Part shown: positions 24,565-37,758 of the stretch, piece after piece
Layout: each line of letters begins with the position of its first letter
Numbering within the stretch: position 1 is the first letter of the stretch
DNA from: Mactromeris polynyma
Taxonomy: Eukaryota; Mollusca; Bivalvia; Venerida; Mactridae
Assembly (NCBI GenBank): GCA_032209605.1
Contig: JASFXZ010000091.1
Location: 310,001-374,000, forward strand
Reading direction: 5' to 3'
Length of the DNA: 64,000 nt
Notes under the pieces: model-generated
The model's database searches: none
What the model was told of the DNA's origin: nothing
What the model saw: the letters and a program-made list of their open reading frames with translations, nothing else
Program-made: the position numbers and the translations under genes

Positions 24565-27500
24565 TTGTTGTTTAGTTTTCTTGAATGTACGGTGTTGTGT
24601 CCGGTACATCTCAGTTATGTATTTTATAGTTGCATTCAAAACTTTTAAAACTAAGCTCGAAATGAGTTATTTCTGAAACCTAATTCAGAATATTAATTAA
24701 TATTGCTCATTATATTAATTATGTTTTTGATGTATTTCAATAATTGGTAGGCTATTTTTCCATCATTATCTGCATACTTTGAATTCATTGATTTAGTAGC
24801 TTCAATTAACATAATTAAAGATTATTATTCAGTTATATGAATTGAACCATTTTAGCAACTCCATCTTGGCTTTTATTAAGGAACTTCAATATAATTAATT
24901 CTTCCCTTAAGCATATAATTAAATAATTAGATAATTTCTTATTCCTAATTCTTCTGTGCCCATGTTTCTTAGTTTCTTTGAAGATTTACTTGTCAAAGAG
25001 TTGCAGTATATTTTCTGGCTTTGTCCATTTCTTTTATTTTTTTGCCAACATTTTTTTTGGTCATTAAATTTTAAATTATTTGTTTCTTGTATTAATTACT
25101 AAATGACATTTTGTTTCATTTTCTCATTATTCCTTTGTGTTTCAATGATTCCTTTGTGTTTCTGTGACAATTTGACCCGTGATTGTAAATTACTTTTATG
25201 ATTACGTAACATGACATGAGTTATTCAAATTATATGACAAAGATTATCCGATATTATGCTGCTACTCTACATTATTACTCTCCAATAGACCTTTTGTGTC
25301 CTTGTCAGTATATTTATTTTCTAGGAAATAAATTCTTTTTTTCTACTGACAGTTCCAATAAAATTTAGTTTTTAAACCTTGTGATTAATTGTAGTTTGAC
25401 GATATATATTTGTAATGTCAATATCAGTTATTATTCTACAAAGTTTCCCTAGAAAAATACAGTTGGATCTGATTTATATTGTATGATGTGAATAAAGTAA
25501 TTACTCTTGAAAATGGTAGAATTCAGTAACATTGTATACCATATATTTTCTGTTTAATGCACCCTTAGCACAGCAAAACACCAACCCCATGTGTATATTA
25601 GGGTCCAATAAAAGGCAAATTTCCTTTTTTATCTGTTGCCCAACTATGAATTTTGTCTGATTGAAAAAAATGGAGAATAGTATAAATGCAAACCGATGTG
25701 CAATATTGGTATACGTTAATTACGATAGATACATGTTGTTCTCACTGACCTGTCAGTTACATTGATAAGTGTGTCAATCATCTTTTTTTTCACTTTCAAA
25801 AAGTAATAGGTATATCAGCATTTTGACCTTAAAAATCAAGATAAAAGCACACAATTTGGTGTAAAATGTTAATCGTGCCAAAAGTCAAAAAATTCCTCTC
25901 GTAGATTTCTGAGGTGCCGCAAGTTGGCATAAATGGCAGCCACAGTCGGAACAAAATGTTTCCTGTGACAGGACTTGAAAGTTTCTTCAAAGGCGCCATG
26001 TCTTAACTTTCTAGGTCAACTGTAGTGAAAAGTGATTTTGTTAATGATGCATATTTAATATTTGCTGAACAGAGTTATTGCCCTTGAAAAATTAAAAGTC
26101 TTATTATTTGTATTATCTGGATGAGAATTGAGATAGTCCCCTCAGTAAATAGTAGAATGTTAAGAATTTATTATAAAATTTGAATGAGTTAACTGTTTCA
26201 TTTCAATATAAGTTGCTTTGCATTTTATAGAATTATTTGCCTTTTTCCTACTGTTTTGATATACCAGCAGTAATTGTTTTGTAACTATCTTCCCACGCTT
26301 CCAATTTGGAATGTACTTGCACATCTCATACATATTGCTTGATCACTAATTGAAATATATTAACATATCTAGGGTTTTGCATAAAAGTTTTGTAACTCGG
26401 TTTTTCATTAGGAGCCAGGTACAGATCACTTGCCGGGAACCGTAAATATATCATTGTCATATTATTGATGTGTTACATTCCAGCAAAAACTGATATGTTT
26501 GGTTGAAGCCATTTCAGCAGAGGCGAACCATGTGTTTGTGTTCTGATATCTGATGTCCATAAGATAATTTTGAAATAATTCAATTACAAAAATTTGAATG
26601 CTATCATTTTCTTCAGCATACTTGAAAATTATGATAAAATAATTTTTCAACTACCAAAATATTTCCAGAACACAGTGTATATTTTAATTGGTGTAAAATA
26701 ATCTCAATTTCCTGTTTCGAAGGTGGCAAATACTTGAGGCATCCTGTTCTACATGGGTGGTCTAAATTACTTCATATGCTCAATAATAACTTTATAAGTA
26801 CATGGTCTGACCCCTGTGCTGAACTATGTATACAACATAACTTCGGCATTTGCTGGGTAAATTAGATGAGCCGCCTGTCTAAGCCTGTTACTGGACTAAG
26901 TCTGTACGTCCAGTACTTCACAGTACATCGGGGAAATTATCAATTATGAGTACTAGGTACACTTTCCTTTGTTACATAGTGTACGGTGTTTTATATGCCT
27001 GGCAGGTAATTGTTCTCAGTACTATGGGGTCTGGGTGCCTAATTTATATCAATTTTGAGGTAACCTGTGTTAATAATATTATAATAAGCCTAATTTATAA
27101 ATGAGACGCACTGCATAGCTTGTTTACAATTTGATCAAATCCCTCAAATTAACTAACTGCATATTTTGACATATTAATAGTATGGTGCAAAACCGTTGTA
27201 ACTTAAGATACGATTACGCTGCAGTTACTCTAGTTTTTTACCGAATGCTCGATATTGCGCTCATTGGTGTAAAGTTTTCACATTTTAGGGGATTATGTTT
27301 TCAAGTAATGCTGCCATTCTTGGGAAAGTTTGCATGGATATAGGATTGCTTCCACTTTCATGTATGATTGGTCTTGCCCTGGTATGAATTCCTTTCTTAT
27401 TTCGATATGTTCACTGGTAGAATGATATCATGGAAATATGGCACGATTTTCTTTGAGATAAATAAGTCAGCGCAAAACTGAGGTAGTGGAATACATTTTG

Positions 27501-27647
27501 TATATTTTGTACTAGGTGCAAGTTGTTTGTTATGAGAATAATATCTGCTTTACTGAAAAGTCAAACATTTTCATGATATGATAATAATTATGTAGAAATA
27601 TCAGTGGAGAAATTATTTGGATATACAGTGCAAAAAACTGCATAAAA
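24565..27647. other. Very AT-rich non-coding DNA
   Basis: No gene seen. The part from about 24670 to 24960 is especially rich in TTAATTA-type sequence. Nothing here resembles an exon of the Robo gene or of any gene I recognise. Confidence 0.45.
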
Positions 27648-27843
27648 CAGGGGTTCCATTTGACCCTGGAGTTGATCCTTTGACCTCTGTAATTTCCAAA
27701 ATTTTACATTTTGACCCTAAGGATTCTGGCTGAAGGATCAAATTTTTCTCTTAATTGTAGGTAATTTGGCTATACAATGAGAAAATCCAGTCAAAAAAAT
27801 TATCAAAATGACGGTTGAAATTCAGCCCCTAGTGGAGCCCCTG
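27648..27843. mobile_element. hAT-like MITE
   Basis: The left end CAGGGGTTCCA and the reverse-complemented right end CAGGGGCTCCA are an 11-bp terminal inverted repeat with one mismatch. The bases immediately outside both ends are ATAAAA, a 6-bp direct repeat that may be what is left of a target duplication. CAGGGG termini are typical of hAT superfamily elements, whose duplications are usually 8 bp. The 196-bp interior is non-coding. Confidence 0.55.
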
Positions 27844-30800
27844 ATAAAAGCTACTTTATTATTACAAGTTTTCCTAACAGTAATATAACTGAAACAGAGC
27901 TGATATACCTAAAACATATAATATTTTTGTTGATTATTACGATAATAAAGTTTTTAAAACATTAGGCTACCAGTTACATACTAAATGCATAATGATTCTA
28001 TCGGGAATGTAATGATTCATTGTAAGTCAATCATAAACAGTTAAACTATTTCCTGTTGTTGTTGTAGTTGTTGACAAAATGCAACAACATCACACGTACA
28101 TTGTATTTATACAAACATATGTGTTTGTTTTAGATATTTAGATAACCCAATCCTTGATTCATTGCTTTGACTCATTATTGTTATTTTAACATTTGAAATT
28201 TTCTAAACTTTTCCCAAGTTGCCCAGGATTGGCTTTGTCTACTTACCTTTGATCTATTTATACCCAATTATGGCTTGATTTATATCATTATTTGGGGATT
28301 GACTTCGTTGATCATACTTTCAAACTATAACATACACACTCTAATATCATACACAATTCAGATGTATCAAATATGTTTGTAATTTTATTACATACCTACT
28401 GATCTTACACATCAGTAGCAATCTTTTTTATTGATAATTGAGTTGTGGGAAATGAACGAGTATTGTCTTTGTTAAATCTTTATGTAGTTTTCTAATGAGA
28501 TCATGATTTGGGTCCTGGATGTTTTAAAATGTGGGATCAGTCAGCATTCTGAAGACTAATTTTCCTTTAAACCTAATTCGAGTGAATATTTATATTTTTT
28601 ACATGTTTTAGCTACTACATGTATTCAGATTGATTATGTCTTATATAGAACAGAACAGAACAGAGCAGAGTGATTATTAATATCTGGATTTAAGTATAAT
28701 ACAAATACAAAATAATAATATTGACATACTCTATGAGAGTAAGTACATGTACATTTATACATGCATTACATAGTCAAACGATATATTACAATACACATGA
28801 CAAAAGACAGTGATAAAGTACGAATAAATTTGAAAAAATTTGAAAAACAGCATTATAATTATAACATCCAATCAAGAACTTAATAGATTAGTACATACTT
28901 TAACAACACTTTTGTAGGTACATTGCCAATCTTTTTAAAACTACATCATTATTAGAACTAAATAATTGAACCATAGATATAGAATACTGTATGATTGATC
29001 TCATAACTTAACCGGAACTGACTTGAGAAAATTTAAGAAATTTAAAATTTGAGCATGATAATCAATCCCACATTTATATTTACAGATCCGGATCTATGTA
29101 CATGTATTATTACAAGGTGGGGTAATACACCTTATTCAAGCAATTTACTTCATTCAAATATCTTTCACTTCATTCATATATGTTTGATATTATACTGCAG
29201 GTTTCAAATATTGAATGTTTAAATATTCTTCGTGCCTATTTTGGATCAATAAAATAATTTCGTTAAATTGCTATCATGTCGTTTATTTCCGTTTGATGTT
29301 ATCCTTCTTTAATTATCATTGCTGACCATTTACATTAAATAAGTTGTTAGTTTAAATTGGTCGGATAGTAAAGCCGTACAATTGAGCAGAGCAATGTAGA
29401 AATATTTATGTGTGTAACGGTACTTAAACTGTAAAATTGTCTACTGAAAGTAATAAGCTTATACTTTATGAAGGACATTTATATCTTTACAACTAACATT
29501 TTTGTCAATAGCCAAATTGCTTGTATTATTAGAGGATCTTAAAACCCATTTACCCATATTTTTCTTCAACAGTCAGGTTGAAAATGTGTTATATAGCAGA
29601 AATTGGTTTAGCGAGACAATACTGGCATCTGATTGGTCGAGAGAATACCATGTTCATTTTACTCTGATCTGTCAGTCACTTGAACATAGTACAGCGGCTG
29701 AATAGACAGGGGTAGAACATAGCTGGAAATTATAACATTCTAGTTTTTCTCTAGATCGGGGAAAGTGTGGTGTACTGTGAATTACCACAGTGAAATAGGA
29801 TTAAATATTTCTCATTCAGGAAAATTGTTTTTTAACAGTGCCTGAGAAACAGATCATACGGATTCTTTTATAGTGAAGTGATTTATAAAAAGGTAAAATT
29901 TACCGCTGGGATTTATTAAGTTTCCCCTGGTTGATAATATGATTTTGAGTTGGGACGTTAATTAAGTGTTGATACGGTTTTGATAAGTTATCATTAGGAA
30001 AGTTACGAGTGCATGGATTTCATGTAACACTAATGTTTATCAGTTTTTTATTTGAAAAATAATTTTTTGTGATATTAGCCATTTGATATTTTGAAAGCTG
30101 TTGGACTTGGGATTAAGTTAACAGTTGGTATATTTTATTTCAATGTTTCTGTAGGTAACACCTTTTATGTTGAGCCATTATATTATTTTATTCGAAACTG
30201 TCACGCAACAAGTAATATAGTCATATCATAATATATTCATCGAAAAATGCAACACTTTGATAATTGTGCGTAATGTTTTGTAATTGTGCATTAAATAATT
30301 TCATTTGAAGTATTTTTGCTGTTTTTGGGATATTTTACCTGATAAATGACTTTGAAGTTTTCAAAGCAAAAAATCATTTAAACAAAAAATTGTGAATTGC
30401 TGAATAATACTTGCTAATGTTCCTATCTCATTTCAAACGTTAGAAGTGACTATATAAATGTGTACATTTCACAACATCATGCAAAATATAGCTTTTTAGT
30501 GATAGTGAAAGTTATGGCCCATTAACTGGTGTGTTTTTTTGAGAAAAAAGAGACTTGGATTATTTTCTGTATGTAATGAAAATCTAGTTGGTTTCGTGTG
30601 TAACATGTTTAGGTGATAATCAAATTCTCTCCTTTCTCGGAGAGCTCAAATTGTCTCGGAAAGTTGCCTTCTCCAGATAGAGAGATGTTGGTTTCTACAA
30701 AAAAAATTGCTGAACCAGATTCATGTAGTTTGTTTTGAAAATCTCAAAATAACGATCATACAAGTTGACTTGTTTTATGACAGTATTAGCTTTAATCGTT

Positions 30801-32727
30801 AAAGAGTAATTAAGGGCTTAAAGATGAGAAAAGGAAGGTTTTGTTCACAAAACAGTGCCTTCCCTCACAGATCCCTCGGGTAGGAAATAAAATTAAGAGT
30901 TGGGAAGTCCTATAGTTAGTCTGAATAGTTAAAGGATGATGGTGTATGTAGAAAATATAGTATTTAAGTGAATATGATGTTTCAACTTGATGGTTGTATT
31001 TGGTAGCATTCCAGTTAAGGAGAGAAATGTGTTTAAGATGTAAGGATGGGTTGGGAGTTTTGGTAGATTGGGATAAAGTGAAAGCTTGTAATCTTCAAAC
31101 TGGTACAGTTGTCAACGGTATTTCTGATCACATTTTTGTCTTAATTGGCTGTATTTGAAATAAAACTGTATGTAATCAAGTTTTTACTTGATTGTTTCTC
31201 TTACTAAAAAATTGTCATCTAAGTTCTAGTTTTAAAACTTACAGTTCTCGTATTATTATATTGCGTTTATTGGTTTAATTAAGTCGTGGTAATGAACTCT
31301 GAGGCCCTGATGATTTAGTTATTTTAATGTCATTCATACAATGGAATGTTTGAATTGAAATCAAAAAGCCTTGGAGTCAATCCAGAATATTTGGGTAGAG
31401 GGCGATATTGAGATAGAGAACATTGCGGGGCATGTAATAACAATCTATATTACACTATTACAAATTCACACTGATGTGATAATCTTGTTTTATGTTGTTG
31501 AGCAAACACATACTTCAACAATTAGCTTCATGCTGATAAAAATGCGAAGTGTTTTTTTCCACTCGACAGGAAAGATTTTCTGTTTTACACAATTCATGAT
31601 ATTGTATTAGAGTACCCATTTGTTGAATATAGAGTAGTTTGATTGTTGATGTAATTGATATGAAATGAGGTTCTATATAAAAGATTTAGTTGTGTTGTGC
31701 AGGCTAATAGAATGCATGGAAATCATAACCCTGCAGTGGCGACCGCTTGCATTCATCAGAAACTCAATCATATATCAATCATATTGGTGCATAGGTTGAT
31801 ACAAAGTTGCAATTCAGTATCAACTTTGAACAGATTGAGGCATGTTGATTTTAATTACACTTGGTACACTGATTGTGGATTTGGTGCAAGGCTATTGTAA
31901 CTGCTACTTTATCGGAACGAGTTCCAGAAGATTTTCATCAAACCCTCGGTGATTGTTCTATTCTATTCAATTAAAATATTGTCTTGACAGACGCTGATGT
32001 AACATATTGGACAATACTGCACACCTTGTGTTAATTAAAGTTGTCATCAAGTTAATTTGTTCGTTATTATAATAATTATCATTTCTTATAGTATGATAAT
32101 ATTTAGTATCTGAGTAAATTAGGACAGTCATTCATGTATGTATTACATATCTCCTTCATTTCTCCTAAAGCATATGAAATATAATTGAGTTAGGGTGGGC
32201 CGATAAAAATGGCTGATAACGTATCTGTGCTATTTAAAAATTGCCTCTTGAATTTTTGTAAAAAATCTGAATTTCACGTTTTCTATACAATCCAAGTCTT
32301 GATTTCTGTGCAGAGAGGATTTTTCCTTAGACACAATTTGCTTAAGGTATTCATTTTCCATGTTAGCTCATGCAAGTTTGTGAAATAGGTTCATTAAATA
32401 GTATTCATTATTTCTTAAAACTCAAGTTGACACAGACATTTGGGTAAATATAATTACAAGCATTTACTAACCATGATTTCTGCGAAATTATATCAAATTT
32501 TGTCTCCAAATATTAATTTTGATATTATGTTGTTTGCAGTGTGTGTATTTGGGAAACATTGTGTGCAATTATTGCGCAATTCTGAAATAATTCTCTGACC
32601 TTTCGGGGACATGTATGCAAAACTACGGTCTCTAACAGCTTGTGAATTGGGTTGAATCATTTGTGTTTTATGTCATATATATATAAGAAGCAGGTTTTAA
32701 TGTATTGCTGTCATATAATTATATATA
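27844..32727. other. AT-rich non-coding DNA
   Basis: No gene can be supported. A short GAACA-type microsatellite is at 28647-28670. The short open frames at 29502-29705 and 31371-31900 show no domains or exon-like borders. CTGATTGGTCGAGAGAATAC near 29630 resembles a phrase seen in dispersed mollusc repeats, too short to call. Confidence 0.45.
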
Positions 32728-32898
32728 CAGTAAAACCTCACACAAAGACCACCTCAATAATAAGACCACCTCAAAATTAAGAACACAGTTTTCAAGTCCA
32801 TTTTCCTCTTTATTCTGACTCAATATTAGGACCAACTCAATATCAAGACCAACCAGTTCAAGGGTCCCAAGGGCGGTTGTATTATTGAGGTTTTACTT
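32728..32898. mobile_element. Small TA-flanked inverted-repeat element (MITE)
   Basis: The left end CAGTAAAACCTCA and the reverse-complemented right end AAGTAAAACCTCA match except at the first two bases, where the right end is slightly decayed. Both ends are flanked by TA. The interior repeats the phrase AAGACCACCTCAATA in several variants (AGACCACCTCAA, GGACCAACTCAATAT). At 171 bp it is non-autonomous. It shares the CAGT..CCTC terminal style with elements at 3902, 21957 and 43523. Confidence 0.75.
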
Positions 32899-35800
32899 TA
32901 TAGCATTACAAAGTTGCTGAAGCGCAGATCAACATATCAGACAGACTATGTCAATATTTCACACCAGTTAGGCCCCAGCCCTATGGAATATTAAGTGAAC
33001 TGTTTTGCAGACATGCTAGCTTGCACAATATAGTTTTTGTTCTTTTTTCCTCTACAACTTAGTGTTCATGTACTGCCATAAATAAACTGAATCTTGTCAC
33101 ATTTTCTGTGACACTATGCAGACTATAACTGTGATATGTTTTACTTGCTCTTGAAACGTAAGTGTGCATCCTATAACAACAGTGACAATACTCAGTATAC
33201 TGCATATTATATTGAATTTTCTATGTAGGAACTAAGTATGAACATTTTTATCCTTAATATCTGTTTTCAGTGCAAAAATCTGTTTCAAATTAAATAAGTC
33301 TGCATATTACTAAGTCCATCTTCAGCAAAATGTTTGTTTGCGATTTCTACACTGCCCCATTTTGGTACCTGGACCACTCCTATTCCAGTACCTGGACTGC
33401 CCCAATCCAGGATATTTCATCTTGAAAAGTGTAAAAGATCAAAAGAAAAAATATCTCAAAATTGTGTTGAAAAAATCAGCATATTTATCAACCCCTCCTG
33501 ATAATGTGAATGGATGTTCCACAAACAAACAATTTGCTAAGTCAGACCTTACTGCAAAATGTCTGTAGAACACCTTAGAGGCAGTTGAATGTTTATCTAA
33601 GATCTAAATTAAGTGTTAAACTTTCATAATTGCTTCTAATATGAGTTCATGCCTTTGTAAACACAATATTAATTTGTGTCTGGAGCCGCTTGCAATTCTT
33701 CCAATAACTAGAATGATAGGAGCTCTGCAGTTTGCGTCTAATATTTGCTGCAGTTATGTTTATAATACACTAATTGCTATTGATTGGTTGTGCTGGTATT
33801 ATTTTGGTGCAAAATTACTTTCTATTGATTTGATACTCATAGTAGACCACCGTGGAGGAGATGTACATGATTATATAAGTGGGGAAAGTGTGAGTGTGAT
33901 GTAAGAGAGGCTTTGGGATCAGAGTTGGGTGAAATGTTTGTGGATCATCACTGATGGGTGGGGGTTAACACTTATCAATAGGGCTTAGTTCAAGACATTC
34001 CATATACATGTTTATTTACCGGCTGACTTTATTGTTTTAATACATTCTTTGATGACATTGACCCTATACTATTAGTTGGTCAAAATGTGAACATCTGTAA
34101 AACAAATTGTTGCATAATCCTGACACACCCACTGAAGTTGGTTTAGGCTCAAAGTTTTGGTATTTTCAGTGTATGATTATAATTTGTTTCATGTTCAACA
34201 TTTCTAAACAAATCTGAAAAAAATTAACCCAAAGTTTGGCCTTAAATTTTGAGTATGGTGGCCATACCACAAACAAGTTTTTAAGGATGGCCTTGCTCCC
34301 AAATGTAGACAATGGGCCCTAACAACGCCACTGATATATCGCACCCTTTAACATCCTTTCTGATCTAAGTACATCAGTTATCTCACACCTATGACAAGTA
34401 ACAGATGATGAAGGACTTGTGTCCCTTTATTTACTGGGTCCTTATAAAGCACCTGTTATCTTAAACAAGGCTGTCGTCAACACTCGTATCGGCTCCTAGG
34501 CAGACCTCTGCTGTGTTTGTCACAAACATTTCTGTTTGAGCGATAATATTATTTATAGTAGATTATTATAGTGGGTACTGGCTCTATCCTGTAGAGTGTG
34601 AAAACCAATCATGAATACATTGTAAATGTCCACAATAAAGTGTTAATTCTCGTCATATCTGTAACCAATATGGCTGATAAACATGCTATTGTTTCCATGG
34701 AGATTGTGAAAGGTGTAAATATGTTTTTATGGCATGTTTTCATAAAGAATTGCCACTACATGAGGGATAATAACAATATTTAAATGCAGGCGATTTATGA
34801 AGTTATCTCGGCTTTTTCTGCTGCAGTTATTTAAGTCGGTCACGATGTGCAAGTTACTAAGGTCGGAACGAATTGCTGAGTATTTTTGCCCGTTTTTACT
34901 TGTAACATGTAAGATTTTGTAACGTTTTTGCCTTGAATTAATCAGATCGATTTAAGTTTTTGAATCTGATAGGTCAAAGTCTCCTTTGTATCAGAGACAT
35001 GGATATGCTTTATGTCTCTGATTGTAACTTCAAATGGTTTAGATAATATACATTCATATAGATTTCAATTACTTATATAGCTTGAGTTGAAGTTTTGATA
35101 AATGTAATTCTTATACAAAAAAAACCTGGTAGCTACATGTTCATTTTATATAAGCTGGGTGTACTAACTTTTGAATTAGCAGGGAATTCATCAAAATTAG
35201 GCCGGGGTCTGGGGGTACTCCCCCCTTAATTATGATCATTCATACAGCTTAAGAAAAGTAGCCGGGTAATGATACTTAAGTTTCCGGGTAATTTTACCAG
35301 CTCTTATTGAGACCTTGGGGTGATAGTTAGACATGCAATGTTATAATATAGTAGGATATTATTCCGATATTTAGTTTTCTCATCAAATAAACATAATATT
35401 TGACGTGTTTCTGTAGAACTTACAGCTAACTTACCATGATACTCATTATTTGCTGCCTAAAATGCTTCATTGTCCTCAATTTTGCTTAGAATTTGCCCAG
35501 TTGACATTAACAGCATGCTATTCTTGTATATAATCCATGTTCAGAGCATATTATTTACATAGTTGCAGTATCAAAACTATTAAACATTTGAGAAGATATC
35601 ACAAGATATATGATATATCCATGAAAGCATTTATCACATTCTGATCTCATTTATTTCACCATAACCACTGGTAGTCAAGAATCAGAATACAAGTGATATA
35701 TATTCTGTAAATATACTTTAAACTTAATATGTCTGGAACAGTTTTTAGCTTATGAGAATTTGAACATATTAGAACAAGCTGAAAAAATATCGAGTTAACT

Positions 35801-37330
35801 TTGGGAAAATTTCAACTTGTTTCTTGGAATAATCTAGGAAGGTAATATAAATAGATAATTACATTGGATACTATGTGATTTAATGATTGGAATTATTTTG
35901 CTTGTAAAGGATTTTTTTCCTCGGAAGTAGAGTGAGTTGATATATACTGAGTCAGAATGTGTGCATGGCATAATATGGACATTTTTCGATACCATGGGGC
36001 TAAACATGGACATAATTGGTACCAACTGAAAGATAACTTATATATTTTTTGTTATCTGTATTGCACCTTGATGGTTATATTGACTGATATAATTTAATTG
36101 GTTACAAAGTAACAGCGAAATGCCCATGCAAACTTCCTTTTTTGACTCGTATGATACATATGAATTGGTTATTATTGCAATACAAATTCATGGTGATGTC
36201 TCTCTGGATTTATTTTGAGGGGTGAAAGGGAAGCAATTTAATCGACTTCTTCATTTATATGCAGTGCGGATTGCCCAGTTTCTCTTTTACTCCATGATAT
36301 AGTCTCAAAATATGCACGTCATTCGATATGCATTGGATATACAGATAAGAGACTTCTCTCCGATTTTTGTGTCTTATATGGTTATATACGTCAAATCGAT
36401 AATGTTTACGTCTCTGTTCGGAGTGTATTATTGTATACTTCCCCCAATATGTGCGGTTGTCAAAATTAATTTATATGATACCTAAAGCTGGGTTATGTCA
36501 TTCGATGTCATGTATTGTAGTATAATTGAACCTTTAAATTAAACCAGACTATTCCAGCAGTGACTGTGTGTGTTTTGAGACATTGACAATATCATCTCGG
36601 CAGGACCCTAGCGGCACCCAGTGTTGCTGATGAATGACTCTTTTTACCGTGCAATTAGCCAAAAATGGATTTAAGGTCCTTGTGAACTGTTATGCATACA
36701 TGTTGCTTTAAAACGTTTCTTTCATGCCACTAAATTAAAATGAAATTATTGTAAAGAGGAAAAAAATCCAAATAATGTGAAATTTGTATAGAGTCAATGT
36801 ATGATTTGATAATGATGTAGCTATGACGATAAGTTAGTCAATCAGTGTGATTTGAAGGGATGAAGATGGTAAGTGCTCTCTGGTACAACTTATTGGACAT
36901 GTTTAAGTATCTCGATGTACTATTACAACTGTCTGTTCTGTATCCTGTAAGATGGTCTTTTTTGTCTTCCTTCCAAACTCTCCAGTTGGCAATAATGTTG
37001 TATTTATATGGATTTACTGGGTTACATTACTCGAGTCTGTCATGGATTAATGTTTATTCTACAGGATGTCTTGTGACCATGTTTGTCTTGTGAAGGTTTC
37101 AGAGTTAAAATGTTTACCAACGGTAAACACACAAATGAATAGTTTTCCGTACAATGTATAATTTCACCTCTTTATGTAATTATACTTGTATTTGTATATG
37201 CTAGCTGTATTGGGTATTTATGAATCAGTAAAATATGATACTTTATTAAAGAATCAGACCACTTGACCACCGGAAAATAAATGGCTCCTAACAATCAGGT
37301 TTACTTAATAGATTCTGTGGTTATTGGCTT
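32899..37330. other. AT-rich non-coding DNA
   Basis: No gene, exon or well-bounded repeat seen. GCCGGGGTCTGGGGGTACTC followed by repeated CCGGGTAAT phrases (35200-35300) looks like a fragment of some repeat but has no definable ends. Confidence 0.4.
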
Positions 37331-37758
37331 GAGATTGGCCTTCTACCAGGTGAGTGCCCTCAGACTGGTCTACTACTAGGAGAATCCCCTCAGACTGGTC
37401 TACTACTAGGAGAATCCCCTCAGACTGGTCTACTACTAGGAGAATCCCCTCAGACTGGTCTACTACTAGGAGAATCCCCTCAGACTGGTCTACTACTGGG
37501 AGAATCCCCTCAGACTGGTCTGCTACTGGGAGAATCCTCTCAGACTGGTCTGCTACTGGGAGAATCCCCTCAGACTGGTCTACTACTGGGAGAATCCCCT
37601 CAGACTGGTCTTCTACTAGGAGAATCCCCTCAGACTGGTCTACTACCAGGAGAATCCCCTCAGACTTGTCTACTACCAGGAGAATCCTCTCAGTCTGGTC
37701 TACTAACTGAGAGAATCCCGCAGAATGGTGTACTACCGGGAGAATCCCACAGAGTGGT
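37331..37758. repeat. 30-bp minisatellite with open frames on both strands
   Basis: A 30-bp unit (CTCAGACTGGTCTACTACTA + GGAGAATCCC) is repeated about 14 times with an exact 30-bp period. Central copies are almost identical and the edge copies are diverged. Because the period is divisible by three, frames stay open on both strands: a plus-strand frame (37354-37710) gives a 10-residue repeat RIPSDWSTTR, and a minus-strand frame (37305-37889) gives a 10-residue repeat around VDQSEGILLV in a 194-residue product. There is no domain, signal peptide or splice context to argue for a protein, so I treat the frames as by-products of the array. Confidence 0.85.
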
